Below, piece after piece: positions 16,832-25,629 of a stretch of DNA of 64,000 nucleotides. The stretch covers positions 62,001 to 126,000 of the forward strand of contig NZ_JACXYU010000005.1 of the NCBI RefSeq assembly GCF_014779715.1, written 5' to 3'. Every line of letters begins with the position of its first letter. Positions within the stretch are counted from its first letter, which is position 1. Under the pieces are notes generated by a model that was not told where the DNA came from, ran no database searches, and worked only from the letters and a program-made list of their open reading frames with translations. The DNA comes from Streptomyces chumphonensis. GTDB lineage: Bacteria; Actinomycetota; Actinomycetes; Streptomycetales; Streptomycetaceae. A program made the position numbers and the translations under genes.

Positions 16832-17122
16832 ACTTCGTCACTGTAGGGCCGGACGGGGCGCGGCTCTCGCCGAACGGAGCCGTTCCGGGCAGTGCCCCGG
16901 CCCGCCGGGCCCGCGCACGCCTCGCCGTCGGCCACGCGGTGTCCGGACCGGTCACGTACGGGTGAAATTCGCACATCCGTCGATGCCTGTCCGGGCTCGC
17001 CCGTTACGGTGGCCCTTACGGGGTCCGCCCTGACGCCCGGTCGCCCGGGTGGTCGGCCCGTCGGACCGCGTGCGCGTCCCGTCCCCCGTCCCCCGCCATC
17101 CGCACGTCCGCCCGAGGAGCCC

Positions 17123-17662
17123 ATGCGCCTGCCCGCCCAGCGCGGCCCGCGCACCCCGCTCGGCCGGCTGAACGCCGCCCCCGCCGAGGTCGCCGAGGCC
17201 GTCCTGCTCTCCTGCTGCGGCAGTCGGCGATGGGCCGGGCTGCTCGCCGGAAACCGTCCGTACCCGGACGTGCACGCGCTGCTGGCGGCGGCCGACGAGG
17301 CGAGCTACGACCTGCGCGAGGTCGACGTCGCCGAGGCGCTGGCGGCGGAGTCGGCGACGCACGACCCCCTGGGCGACGGGCCCGGGGCCCGCGCCGCGCG
17401 CACGGCGCTGCGGGCGGCGCAGGCGGAGTACGAAAGCACGTTCGGGCACGCGTTCGTGATCTGCCTGGACGAGCTGCCACCGGGGGAACACCTGAACGAG
17501 ACGCTGTCCGCCCTGCGGGCCCGGCTGGCGCACGACGCCGAGCAGGAGCGGGCCGTGGCGGGGGACGAGCTGCGCCGGCTCGCCCGTACGCGGCTGCGGC
17601 GCCTGCTGCGCAACCACCTCTCCCCCGGTGGCCTCAGTCCGCAGACGCCTCACGGTCCGTAG
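17123..17662 (+). CDS. OHCU-decarboxylase-like protein
   Basis: This 179-residue protein has the fold of 2-oxo-4-hydroxy-4-carboxy-5-ureidoimidazoline decarboxylase (UraD): RLNAAPAEVAEAVLLSCCGSRRWA at the start and YESTFGHAFVICL in the middle, then a LSALRARLAHDAEQERAVAGDELRRLARTRL helix pair. The usual HPRIG catalytic loop is replaced by ATHDPLGD, so the histidine is shifted and activity is doubtful. No uricase or transthyretin-like gene is nearby. GAGGAG precedes the ATG. It may be an inactive or re-purposed paralogue. Confidence 0.8.
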   Translation: MRLPAQRGPRTPLGRLNAAPAEVAEAVLLSCCGSRRWAGLLAGNRPYPDVHALLAAADEASYDLREVDVAEALAAESATHDPLGDGPGARAARTALRAAQAEYESTFGHAFVICLDELPPGEHLNETLSALRARLAHDAEQERAVAGDELRRLARTRLRRLLRNHLSPGGLSPQTPHGP

Positions 17663-17815
17663 TCCGTCCGTGCCTGATTGATCACACCTTTGCCCCCCAC
17701 GCAAGCGAACCGACAAGGCGTCGCTACGATGGCCGCGGCCGGTGGACCGTACCCGGCCGGGCCCGACCGACACTGAAGCCGGCAGGCCCTTTCCCCGCTC
17801 CCGGAGGGTATTTCC

Positions 17816-18196
17816 GTGCCGGCTGGAACGCTGTACCGCGGCCGGGAAGGCATGTGGTCCTGGGTGGCTCACCGAGTCACCGGCGTCCTCATTTTCTTCT
17901 TCCTGTTCGTGCATGTCCTGGACACGTCACTCGTCCGGGTCTCGCCCGAGGCCTACGACGACACCATCGCGGTCTACAAGAACCCCGTGGTCGCCCTGAT
18001 GGAGTACGGCCTGGTGGCCGCCGTGCTGTTCCACGCGCTGAACGGCCTGCGGGTCATCGCCGTGGACTTCTGGTCCAAGGGCGCCCGCTACCAGAAGCAG
18101 ATGCTGTGGACCGTCGTCGGCATCTGGACCGTGCTGATGGCGGGGGCCTTCTGGCCGGTCCTCTCGCACGCCTTCCACGAAGTCTTCGGGAGCTGA
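17816..18196 (+). CDS. sdhC: Succinate dehydrogenase cytochrome b556 subunit
   Basis: This 126-residue membrane subunit anchors the enzyme and takes part in heme and quinone binding. It has three membrane helices, beginning MWSWVAHRVTGVLIFFFLFVHVLD, with the conserved FHALNGLRVIAVDFW around the heme histidine. The start is a GTG five bases after GGAGGG. It leads the sdhCDAB operon, five bases ahead of sdhD. Confidence 0.95.
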   Translation: MPAGTLYRGREGMWSWVAHRVTGVLIFFFLFVHVLDTSLVRVSPEAYDDTIAVYKNPVVALMEYGLVAAVLFHALNGLRVIAVDFWSKGARYQKQMLWTVVGIWTVLMAGAFWPVLSHAFHEVFGS

Positions 18197-18201
18197 GCAC
18201 G

Positions 18202-18660
18202 ATGTCCGTGATCATCGACGCAGACGGCAACACACCGTCCCCCGACAACCCGGCGCCCGTCATCGAGGCGCCCCGTGCCCGTACCGCACGGTCGCCGAAG
18301 TCCACGCGCGGGAACTTCGAGCTGTACGGCTGGCTCTTCATGCGCGTCTCGGGCGTGCTCCTGACCGTCCTGGTCATCGGCCACCTGCTCATCCAGCTCG
18401 TGCTGGACGGCGGCGTGAGCCGCATCGGCTTCGCCTTCGTCGCCGGCCGCTGGGCGTCCCCGTTCTGGCAGGCCTGGGACCTGACGATGCTGTGGCTGGC
18501 CACCCTGCACGGCGCCAACGGCCTGCGCACGGTCATCAACGACTACGCCGAGCGGCCGGGCACCCGGTTCTGGCTCAAGTGGCTGCTGTACGCCGCGACC
18601 GTATTCACCGTCCTCCTGGGCACGCTGGTGATCTTCACCTTCGACCCGAACATCCGCTGA
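18202..18660 (+). CDS. sdhD: Succinate dehydrogenase hydrophobic membrane anchor
   Basis: This 152-residue membrane anchor has a 45-residue cytoplasmic tail and three membrane helices (LFMRVSGVLLTVLVIGHLL, LTMLWLATLHGANGLR, LLYAATVFTVLLGTLVIF). LHGANGLRTVINDY is the matching heme/quinone motif to that in SdhC. It lies between sdhC and sdhA with short gaps. Confidence 0.95.
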   Translation: MSVIIDADGNTPSPDNPAPVIEAPRARTARSPKSTRGNFELYGWLFMRVSGVLLTVLVIGHLLIQLVLDGGVSRIGFAFVAGRWASPFWQAWDLTMLWLATLHGANGLRTVINDYAERPGTRFWLKWLLYAATVFTVLLGTLVIFTFDPNIR

Positions 18661-18679
18661 GGGCTGAGGTAACCCGCTG

Positions 18680-20434
18680 ATGAAGATCCACAAGTACGAC
18701 ACCGTCATCGTCGGCGCCGGTGGCGCAGGCATGCGGGCGGCGATCGAGTCGACGAAGCGCTGCCGCACCGCCGTCCTCACCAAGCTCTACCCGACGCGCT
18801 CGCACACCGGCGCCGCACAGGGCGGCATGGCCGCCGCCCTCGCGAACGTCGAGGAGGACAACTGGGAGTGGCACACCTTCGACACGGTCAAGGGCGGTGA
18901 CTACCTGGTCGACCAGGACGCCGCCGAGATCCTGGCGAAGGAGGCCATCGACGCCGTCCTCGACCTGGAGAAGATGGGCCTGCCGTTCAACCGGACCCCG
19001 GGCGGCACCATCGACCAGCGCCGCTTCGGCGGCCACAGCCGCAACCACGGCGAGGCTCCGGTGCGCCGCTCCTGCTACGCGGCGGACCGCACCGGGCACA
19101 TGATCCTCCAGACGCTGTACCAGAACTGCGTCAAGGAGGGCGTGGAGTTCTTCAACGAGTTCTACGTCCTGGACCTGCTGCTCACCGAGGTCGACGGCGT
19201 CAAGCGCACCGCCGGCGTCGTGGCCTACGAGCTGGCCACCGGCGAGGTGCACGTCTTCCAGGCGAAGTCGGTCGTCTTCGCCTCCGGCGGCAACGGCAAG
19301 TTCTTCAAGGTCTCCTCCAACGCCCACACCCTCACCGGTGACGGGCAGGCCGCCGCGTTCCGGCGCGGGCTGCCGCTGGAGGACATGGAGTTCTTCCAGT
19401 TCCACCCGACCGGCATCTGGCGCATGGGCATCCTCCTCACCGAGGGCGCGCGCGGTGAGGGCGGCATCCTGCGCAACAAGGACGGCGAGCGCTTCATGGA
19501 GAAGTACGCGCCCGTCATGAAGGACCTCGCCTCGCGCGACGTCGTCTCGCGCTCCATCTACACCGAGATCCGCGAGGGCCGGGGCTGCGGGCCGGAGGGC
19601 GACCACGTCTTCCTGGACCTCACCCACCTGCCACCGGAGCAGCTCGACGCGAAGCTCCCGGACATCACCGAGTTCGCCCGGACCTACCTCGGCATCGAGC
19701 CCTACACGGACCCGATCCCGATCCAGCCGACCGCGCACTACGCGATGGGCGGCATCCCCACCAACGTCAAGGGCGAGGTGCTGGCCGACAACACCACCGT
19801 CGTGCCGGGCCTGTACGCGGCCGGCGAGGTGGCCTGCGTCTCCGTGCACGGCGCGAACCGGCTGGGCACGAACTCGCTGCTCGACATCAACGTCTTCGGC
19901 CGCCGCGCGGGCGTCGCCGCCGCCGACTACGCGGCCACGGCGGACTTCGTCGAGCTGCCTGAGGGCCCGGAGACGTTCGTGGTCGAGGAGGTCGAGCGGC
20001 TGCGCGGCGCGACCGGCAGCGAGCGCGTCACCGACATCCGCAAGGCGCTCCAGGAGACCATGGACAAGAACGTCATGGTCTTCCGCACCGAGCAGACGCT
20101 GAAGGAGGCCGTGGCCGAGGTCGGCGCCCTGCGCGAGCGGTACCGGAACGTCAGCGTCCAGGACAAGGGCCGGCGGTTCAACACGGACCTGCTGGAGGCC
20201 ATCGAGCTGGGCAACCTGCTGGAGCTGGCCGAGGTGACGGCGGTCTCCGCGCTGGCGCGCAAGGAGTCCCGCGGCGGTCACTACCGCGAGGACTACCCGA
20301 ACCGTGACGACGTCAACTTCATGCGCCACACCATGGCGTACCGCGAGGTCGGCGACGACGGCACCGAGTCGATCCGGCTGGACTACAAGCCGGTCGTGAC
20401 GACCCGCTACCAGCCGATGGAGCGTAAGTACTGA
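18680..20434 (+). CDS. sdhA: Succinate dehydrogenase flavoprotein subunit
   Basis: This 584-residue catalytic subunit oxidises succinate to fumarate. It shows the FAD-binding start [19 protein letters not shown], the covalent flavin His in [11 protein letters not shown] (near residue 40), [10 protein letters not shown], the QFHPTGI motif and the active-site [10 protein letters not shown] region. Length and C-terminal region are normal. Its TGA shares one base with the sdhB ATG. Confidence 0.98.
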   Translation: MKIHKYDTVIVGAGGAGMRAAIESTKRCRTAVLTKLYPTRSHTGAAQGGMAAALANVEEDNWEWHTFDTVKGGDYLVDQDAAEILAKEAIDAVLDLEKMGLPFNRTPGGTIDQRRFGGHSRNHGEAPVRRSCYAADRTGHMILQTLYQNCVKEGVEFFNEFYVLDLLLTEVDGVKRTAGVVAYELATGEVHVFQAKSVVFASGGNGKFFKVSSNAHTLTGDGQAAAFRRGLPLEDMEFFQFHPTGIWRMGILLTEGARGEGGILRNKDGERFMEKYAPVMKDLASRDVVSRSIYTEIREGRGCGPEGDHVFLDLTHLPPEQLDAKLPDITEFARTYLGIEPYTDPIPIQPTAHYAMGGIPTNVKGEVLADNTTVVPGLYAAGEVACVSVHGANRLGTNSLLDINVFGRRAGVAAADYAATADFVELPEGPETFVVEEVERLRGATGSERVTDIRKALQETMDKNVMVFRTEQTLKEAVAEVGALRERYRNVSVQDKGRRFNTDLLEAIELGNLLELAEVTAVSALARKESRGGHYREDYPNRDDVNFMRHTMAYREVGDDGTESIRLDYKPVVTTRYQPMERKY

Positions 20435-21192
20435 TGAGCACCCCCACCCTGGACAAGTCCGACCAGGTCGAGGACGCGACGCCGTACATCACGGCGACGT
20501 TCCGCATCCGCCGGTTCAACCCCGAGGTGGCCGCCGAGGCCACCTGGGAGGACTTCACGATCGAGATCGACCCCAAGGAGCGCGTCCTGGACGCCCTCCA
20601 CAAGATCAAGTGGGAGCTCGACGGGACGCTCACGTTCCGCCGCTCCTGCGCGCACGGCATCTGCGGTTCGGACGCCATGCGGATCAACGGGCGGAACCGG
20701 CTGGCGTGCAAGACGCTGATCAAGGACATCAACCCGGAGAAGCCGATCACCGTCGAGGCCATCAAGGGCCTCACCCTGCTCAAGGACCTGGTGGTCGACA
20801 TGGAGCCGTTCTTCCAGGCGTACCGGGACGTGATGCCCTTCCTGGTGGCGAACGGCAACGAGCCGACGCGTGAGCGGCTGCAGAGCGCGGAGGACCGCGA
20901 GCGGTTCGACGACACCACCAAGTGCATCCTGTGCGCCGCCTGCACGTCCTCCTGCCCGGTCTTCTGGAACGACGGCCAGTACTTCGGTCCGGCGGCCATC
21001 GTCAACGCGCACCGGTTCATCTTCGACTCGCGTGACGACGCCGGCGAGCAGCGGCTGGAGATCCTCAACGACCGGGACGGCGTGTGGCGCTGCCGCACGA
21101 CGTTCAACTGCACGGACGCCTGTCCGCGCGGTATCGAGGTCACGAAGGCGATCCAGGAGGTCAAGCGCGCGCTGATCACCCGGCGGTACTGA
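20434..21192 (+). CDS. sdhB: Succinate dehydrogenase iron-sulfur subunit
   Basis: This 252-residue electron-transfer subunit has all three cluster motifs: SCAHGICGSDAM plus a later Cys for 2Fe-2S, CILCAACTSSCPV for 4Fe-4S, and CRTTFNCTDACPRGI with a further Cys for 3Fe-4S. It passes electrons from SdhA to the membrane quinone. It is the last gene of the operon; a hairpin follows. Confidence 0.98.
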   Translation: MSTPTLDKSDQVEDATPYITATFRIRRFNPEVAAEATWEDFTIEIDPKERVLDALHKIKWELDGTLTFRRSCAHGICGSDAMRINGRNRLACKTLIKDINPEKPITVEAIKGLTLLKDLVVDMEPFFQAYRDVMPFLVANGNEPTRERLQSAEDRERFDDTTKCILCAACTSSCPVFWNDGQYFGPAAIVNAHRFIFDSRDDAGEQRLEILNDRDGVWRCRTTFNCTDACPRGIEVTKAIQEVKRALITRRY

Positions 21193-21231
21193 ACCGGAAC
21201 TCAACACTCCGGCCGCCCGGCGGCGTCTTCC

Positions 21232-21278
21232 CCAGGGCCCCGGCCCGTCCCGCACCCGCGGGCGGCCCGGGGCCCTGG
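21232..21278 (+). terminator. Hairpin terminator of the sdhCDAB operon
   Basis: A perfect 12-bp stem (21232-21243 pairs with 21267-21278) begins 40 bases after the sdhB stop. The loop is long (23 bases) and G/C-rich. Confidence 0.55.
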
Positions 21279-21345
21279 ACATTGTCCGGCGACGCGCGGG
21301 GGAGCCGGACTTCCCCGGGGACGGGAAGCGCCTGAGGGGGGCGGT

Positions 21346-21984
21346 GTGACACGACCGGCGGGACGGAGGACGGCGACGTGGGCGGCGGGGGCCGCGCTCG
21401 TCGCCGTGGCGGTGCTCCTGGCCCGCGCACGGCGGCGCGGCGGGCCGCCGCAGCCGGTGACCTTCCGGCATCCGCGCCGGGGGCGGCTGTACGCGTGGGC
21501 CGGCCTCGCCCTCGTCGTGGCGGGCGTCGGCTGGTGCGGCTTCCTGTCCGCCGGGCCGGAGCACGCCGCCGACCGGCCGCTGGGGGCGACCGCCTGGGGC
21601 GTGAGCGCCCTGCTGCCGCTGCTGCTCCACCGGGCCGGCGCGGTGACCGTCGTGGACGCCCACGGGGTGCGCACCCGGGGCGGCCTGACCCCGCGCCGCC
21701 GCCGTGCGGCGTGGCCGGAGGTCGCGGGCGTCACCCTGGAGCTGGCGCATCGCTGGGACGGCGCCGTCCACCGCGTCGTCGTGACGCGGGCGGACGGGCG
21801 CGCGGTGCCCCTGGCCGTCCCGCTCGGGCAGACCTGGCGCCCGGCCTCGATGTCCGCCCTGCACGCGGCGCACGCCCGCGTCGTCGCGCACTGGGAGGCC
21901 GGGCGCGGGCCGGGGCTTCCGACGGACCGCGTCCGGCCGCGCATGAACCTGCCAACCCGGGGCAGCCGGTCGTTCGACGCGTAG
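21346..21984 (+). CDS. Membrane protein with PH-like domain
   Basis: This 212-residue protein has three hydrophobic segments (around residues 10-27, 47-68 and 82-96) and then a soluble domain starting VTVVDAHGVRTRGGLTPRRRRAAWPEV. That resembles the bacterial PH-like domains that follow membrane helices in many actinobacterial proteins. The start is a GTG. It is followed after 22 bases by a DUF4190 gene on the same strand. Function unknown. Confidence 0.65.
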   Translation: MTRPAGRRTATWAAGAALVAVAVLLARARRRGGPPQPVTFRHPRRGRLYAWAGLALVVAGVGWCGFLSAGPEHAADRPLGATAWGVSALLPLLLHRAGAVTVVDAHGVRTRGGLTPRRRRAAWPEVAGVTLELAHRWDGAVHRVVVTRADGRAVPLAVPLGQTWRPASMSALHAAHARVVAHWEAGRGPGLPTDRVRPRMNLPTRGSRSFDA

Positions 21985-22006
21985 GAAGCGAACATGAGGA
22001 GTCACC

Positions 22007-22258
22007 ATGGCGGGCAGCGTGACGGGACGGTCGGCGGGTAACGGCATGGCGGTGGCGAGCCTGGTGTGCGGGATCGTGGGCCTTCTGGTCTACGGCATCG
22101 TCCTCGGTCCGCTCGCGGTGATCCTGGGCCTCGTCGCGCACGGCAAGCAGGCGTCCGGCATGGCGAAGGCCGGCATCGTCCTGGGCGCGATCGCGACGGT
22201 CTTCGCGATCGCGGGGATCATCTGGATGAGCGGCAACGGCCTGCTGATCGGCGGCTGA
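22007..22258 (+). CDS. DUF4190-family small membrane protein
   Basis: This 83-residue protein has the DUF4190 pattern: NGMAVASLVCGIVGLLVYGIVLGPLAVILGLVAHGKQ, then GMAKAGIVLGAIATVFAIAG, giving two membrane segments. GAGGAG precedes the ATG by the usual spacing. The family is widespread in actinobacteria and has no assigned role. Confidence 0.88.
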   Translation: MAGSVTGRSAGNGMAVASLVCGIVGLLVYGIVLGPLAVILGLVAHGKQASGMAKAGIVLGAIATVFAIAGIIWMSGNGLLIGG

Positions 22259-22297
22259 CGCGCGCCCGTCGACGCGTGCCGGACGCGGGGGCGCCGG

Positions 22298-22423
22298 TCA
22301 CTCCGCGCCCAGCACGAACAGCAGGTAGACGAAGGCCGAGAGCAGGTGCCCGGCCACGAGGTAGACGAAGAGGCGGACCCACAGGCCGCGCGGGAACTTC
22401 CCCTGCGCGCGTTCGTCGTTCAC
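22298..22423 (-). CDS. DUF6126-family small membrane protein
   Basis: This 41-residue peptide has one membrane helix (about residues 16-38) preceded by FPRGLWVRLFVYLVAGHLL. Its GTG start overlaps the stop of the XRE-cupin regulator (GTGA), so it is made only with that regulator. I recognise the pairing as common in Streptomyces. It may be a membrane sensor or anchor for the regulator; this is inference. Confidence 0.8.
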   Translation of the reverse strand: MNDERAQGKFPRGLWVRLFVYLVAGHLLSAFVYLLFVLGAE

Positions 22424-23106
22424 GACTGGTCTCCGGCGGTCGGACGCCCGGGGCCGAGGCACAGGGTGTCGGTGGGGCTGCGCAGCAGCGTGTGGACGAA
22501 GAGGAGGTCCGCCCCGCCCGGGTCGGCGGCGGCGAGTCGGTGCGGGGTGAGCGAGTCGAAGTGGGCGCTGTCCCCGGGCGCGAGGACGTGCGCGCTGTCG
22601 CCGAGGCGCAGCCGGAGGCGGCCGCTCAGGACGTGCAGCCACTCCTCCCCCGGGTGGACCCGGACGACGTCGCCCTGCGAGCCGTACGGCACGTGGACGC
22701 GCAGGGCCTGCAGGGCGCGGCCCGTGGCGCCGGCCCGGCGGTAGGTCCAGCCCCCGGCCCGCGCCGGTACCCTGTCCGGCGGGTCGCCGGGTTCGTCCGC
22801 GCGGATGACGGCGTCGCGGTCGGCGGGCGCCTCGCCGAGAAGCTCGGAGACCGTCGTGCCGTAGCAACGGGCCAGGGCGAGCAGGGTCGGCAGGGACGGC
22901 TGGCGACGGCCGGTCTCCAGCCGGGAGAGGTAGGCGGGCGACATGCCCGCGATCCGGGCTGCCGTCTCCAGGGTGAGCGCGGCGCGGCGCCGTACGGCCC
23001 GCAGGTGCGGGGCGACGACGGGCTCCGCGAGGTCCGGGCCGGTCTCTCCGGCGGGCTCACTCGGGAGGGAGCCCGCGTCGGGGGGCGGGGGGCTCATGGG
23101 GTCCAT
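22420..23106 (-). CDS. XRE-family regulator with C-terminal cupin domain
   Basis: This 228-residue regulator has an N-terminal helix-turn-helix (residues about 35-90: LRAVRRRAALTLETAARIAGMSPAYLSRLETGRRQPS) and a C-terminal cupin (VVRVHPGEEWLHVLSGRLRLRLGDSAHVLAPGDSAHFDS). Such proteins bind a small ligand or metal in the cupin and repress their own gene. I chose the ATG at 23106 because the longer frame has no ribosome site; an ATG at 23097 is equally possible. A perfect palindrome lies 33 bases upstream, and the Tn3-family transposon begins 81 bases upstream. Confidence 0.88.
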   Translation of the reverse strand: MDPMSPPPPDAGSLPSEPAGETGPDLAEPVVAPHLRAVRRRAALTLETAARIAGMSPAYLSRLETGRRQPSLPTLLALARCYGTTVSELLGEAPADRDAVIRADEPGDPPDRVPARAGGWTYRRAGATGRALQALRVHVPYGSQGDVVRVHPGEEWLHVLSGRLRLRLGDSAHVLAPGDSAHFDSLTPHRLAAADPGGADLLFVHTLLRSPTDTLCLGPGRPTAGDQS

Positions 23107-23138
23107 TGAGCCAAGCCCGTGCCCGGCGGGCAAGTTTT

Positions 23139-23153
23139 GTGCCTCTGAGGCAC
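23139..23153. promoter_or_regulatory. Palindromic operator upstream of the XRE-cupin gene
   Basis: GTGCCTC and GAGGCAC flank a single central base, a perfect 15-bp dyad in the promoter region of the regulator. It is the likely autoregulatory site. The transposon inserted 34 bases beyond it and left it intact. Confidence 0.6.
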
Positions 23154-23181
23154 ATTCGCGGTCGACTCCGGGGGCGTGCGG

Positions 23182-23186
23182 GGCTC
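23182..23186. repeat. Left copy of the target-site duplication (GGCTC)
   Basis: The five bases GGCTC directly before the left inverted repeat recur directly after the right inverted repeat (31413-31417). Five-base duplications are the rule for Tn3-family transposition. Confidence 0.8.
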
Positions 23187-23225
23187 CGGGTGCCATTAAC
23201 GGATGTGTCATGAGCCCCAAACGCC
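23187..23225. repeat. Left terminal inverted repeat of the transposon
   Basis: The repeat begins CGGGTGCCATTAACGG and contains the stop codon of the resolvase gene (23208-23210). Confidence 0.85.
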
Positions 23226-23843
23226 GGTGTTCCCGCTGGTGAGGGCAGTCTGCCGCGAGTCTCGGGGGCTAATGCGGGCGCGTTCGAGCACTCGATACAC
23301 CGTGGCCCGGCTGACGGAGAACAGTTCAGTGAGGTCGGCGATGGAGTGCTCGCCGGTGGCGTGCTCTTCGACCAGGTGGGCCTGCTGCCGGGCCGTCAGC
23401 TTGGGCTGCTTGACCTTCAGCTTGCCCTTCGCCCTGGCGACGGCCATGCCCTCCCGGGTGCGCAGGCCCAGGAGGTCGACCTCGAACTCGGCGAAGGTGG
23501 CCAGGATGTTGAAGAACATCTTGCCCATGGGGTCGGCCGGGTCGTAGAGGCTGCCGCCGAGGGAGAGCTTGACGCCGCGGGCGACGAGGGAGTCGCCGAT
23601 GTCGCGGGCGTCGGGCACAGAGCGGGCGAGGCGGTCGAGCTTGGGCACCACGAGGGTGTCGCCGGCGCGCACCGCGGCGAGGGCCTGGTCCAGGCCGGGC
23701 CGGTTGCGGTGGGTGCCGGTCAGTCCGCGGTCGAGGTAGATCCGGTCGTCGGGGACACCGAGGCCGGTCAGCATCTCGCGCTGGGCGGTGAGGTCCTGGT
23801 CGTCGGTCGAGCAGCGTGCGTAGCCCGTGAGGAGTCCGGTCAC
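23208..23843 (-). CDS. Serine resolvase of the Tn3-family transposon
   Basis: This 211-residue serine recombinase resolves transposition cointegrates at a res site. The catalytic Ser is in YARCSTDDQDL (residues 8-18). DRGLTGTHRNRPGLDQAL and VVPKLDRLARS supply the conserved arginines, and the C-terminal helix-turn-helix is in SIADLTELFSVSRATVYRVLER. I chose the GTG at 23843, which gives the standard N-terminus; the open frame runs further upstream. The last residues are encoded inside the left inverted repeat. The IS1380-like element sits just upstream, where the res site would be expected. Confidence 0.92.
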   Translation of the reverse strand: MTGLLTGYARCSTDDQDLTAQREMLTGLGVPDDRIYLDRGLTGTHRNRPGLDQALAAVRAGDTLVVPKLDRLARSVPDARDIGDSLVARGVKLSLGGSLYDPADPMGKMFFNILATFAEFEVDLLGLRTREGMAVARAKGKLKVKQPKLTARQQAHLVEEHATGEHSIADLTELFSVSRATVYRVLERARISPRDSRQTALTSGNTGVWGS

Positions 23844-23948
23844 AGCCGAAGAGCGTACGGATAGCCCCCGCTGACCGTACAGATCACCGAACACCCTAAC
23901 CTCGCGCTTTCACGAAGTGGGCTGTCCAACAGGTGATCGAGACAGCAG

Positions 23949-24017
23949 AAAGTGCCTCTGACCAGCGAGAATGAGGATTGTCTAGGCCCTTGTTCCCGCC
24001 CCTGTCGGAGGCACTTT
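23949..24017 (+). promoter_or_regulatory. Inverted repeat that would hide the IS1380 transposase ribosome site
   Basis: Bases 23949-23962 and 24004-24017 are complementary at 13 of 14 positions. The 3' arm contains GGAGG (24007-24011), the ribosome site of the GTG start at 24022. RNA entering from outside the element would fold and block translation, as described for IS10 and IS50. Confidence 0.5.
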
Positions 24018-24021
24018 CCAG

Positions 24022-25398
24022 GTGAAGAAGCGTATCGGGTCGTACCCGCGTGTCCGCGCTGAGGGCGGCGGTCGCGGGGTGGTGTCCCAGGCCGGGGCCG
24101 TGCTGCTGGTGGAGACGGTCCGCAAGTCCGGTCTGGATCAGGTGATATCGACGGCACTGGCGCCCTGGCGGAAGTCCCGCGCGGTGCACGATCCCGGCAA
24201 GACAGTGCTGGACCTCGCGCTCGCGGTCGCGCTCGGCGGCGACTGCCTCGCCGATATCGCCATGCTGCGGGCCGAGCCCGGCGTGTTCGGGCCGGTGGCC
24301 TCCGACCCGACGGTCTCCCGGCTCATCGACACCCTCGCCGCAGCTGGACCGAAGGCCCTCTCCGCGATACGGGCCGCTCGGGCCGAAGCCCGCGAGCACG
24401 TGTGGAACCTGGCCAAGAACGCGGCTCCGGACGCCGCCGGGCAGGTGCTCGTGGACCTGGACGGAGTGCTCGTGCTGGCCCACTCCGAGAAGCAGCACGC
24501 CACCGCGACCTGGAAGAAGACCTTCGGACACCACCCGCTCGTGGCCTTCGTGGATCACGGAAGCGATGGCAGCGGGGAGCCGGTGGCCGGCCTGCTCAGG
24601 CCCGGCAAGGCGGGCAGCAACACCGCCGCCGACCACATCACCACGGCCCAACTCGCCCTGGCTCAACTGCCGAAGAAGTACCGGCGCGGACGTCAGACAC
24701 TGATCCGTACCGACTCCGGCGGCGGCACTCATGAGTTCGTCGCCTGGCTCGCCCAGCGCGGCAGATGGCTGTAGTACTCGGTCGGCATGACCATCACCGA
24801 CGCCATCCACCAAGCAGTGCTGAAGGTCCCAGCCCCGGCCTGGACACCGGCCGTCGAGACCGGCGGCGACATCCGTGACGGCGCCTGGGTCGCCGAGATC
24901 GCCGGAGACGTGCTGAACGGCTGGCCGAGGGGGATGCGGCTGATCGTGCGAAAGGAACGACCACACCCCGGCGCCCAGTTGCGGATCACCGACTCCGACG
25001 GACTACGGCTGACCTGCTTCGCCACCAACACGGCAGACGTTCCGATCGCCGCACTTGAACTGCGGCACCGCCAACGCGCGAGGGCCGAGGACCGCATCCG
25101 GGCCGCCCGCACCACCGGCCTGCGTAACCTGCCCCTGCACGACACCGCGCAGAACCAGATCTGGCTGGAGATCGTCCAGATCGCCCTCGACCTGCTCGCA
25201 TGGATGCCCATGCTCGCCCTGACCGGCGAAATCCGCAGGTGGGAGCCCCGCCGTCTCCGGCTCCGACTCTTCTCCGCCGCCGCCCAGATCGTCACGACCG
25301 CCCGCCGCCGGTATCTGAGGTTCGCCCGCCACTGGCCCTGGACCGACGTGATCACCGATGCCCTGGCACGGCTCGAAGCTCTCCCGAACCCTGGCTGA
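24022..25398 (+). pseudogene. IS1380-family transposase interrupted by an amber codon
   Basis: The full frame would encode 458 residues, normal for the family. It has MKKRIGSYPRVRAEGGGRG at the start, VDLDGVLVLAHSEK with the first catalytic Asp, and IRTDSGGGTHEFVAWL with the second. Immediately after RGRWL an in-frame TAG (24772-24774) stops translation at residue 250. The same frame then continues YSVGMTITDAIHQAVLKV and runs to the proper C-terminus. A TCG-to-TAG change would explain it. Both halves have normal codon use, so the mutation looks recent. The product should be inactive unless the stop is suppressed. Confidence 0.88.
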
Positions 25399-25629
25399 CC
25401 AGCACGTTCCCGTCCCTGCGAGCAGCGCCAACCGACCGGAGCCGTGGAACCCGGCGCCCACCCGATGCGACAGCCGGGCCATCAGCCTGGCCACGACCAG
25501 CTGAACCACCGAAACGACCCGCCAGCAATCCGACGGACCGTCACGAAAGATCGAGGCTAAATGAGATGCCGTCCGCCCTGGTCGGCCTTCCCCGGCGAGT
25601 AAGATCACTTGTGTTCGCTGGGGGATCCT

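Larger units (their letters stand above)
23896..25560 (+). mobile_element. IS1380-like insertion sequence inside the transposon
   Basis: The 1,665-bp length is typical for IS1380 elements. The ends are imperfect inverted repeats (23896-23917 against 25539-25560, 15 of 22 matching). One transposase frame lies inside and is interrupted by an amber codon. I could not identify a clear target duplication, so the exact borders may be off by a few bases. Confidence 0.7.
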
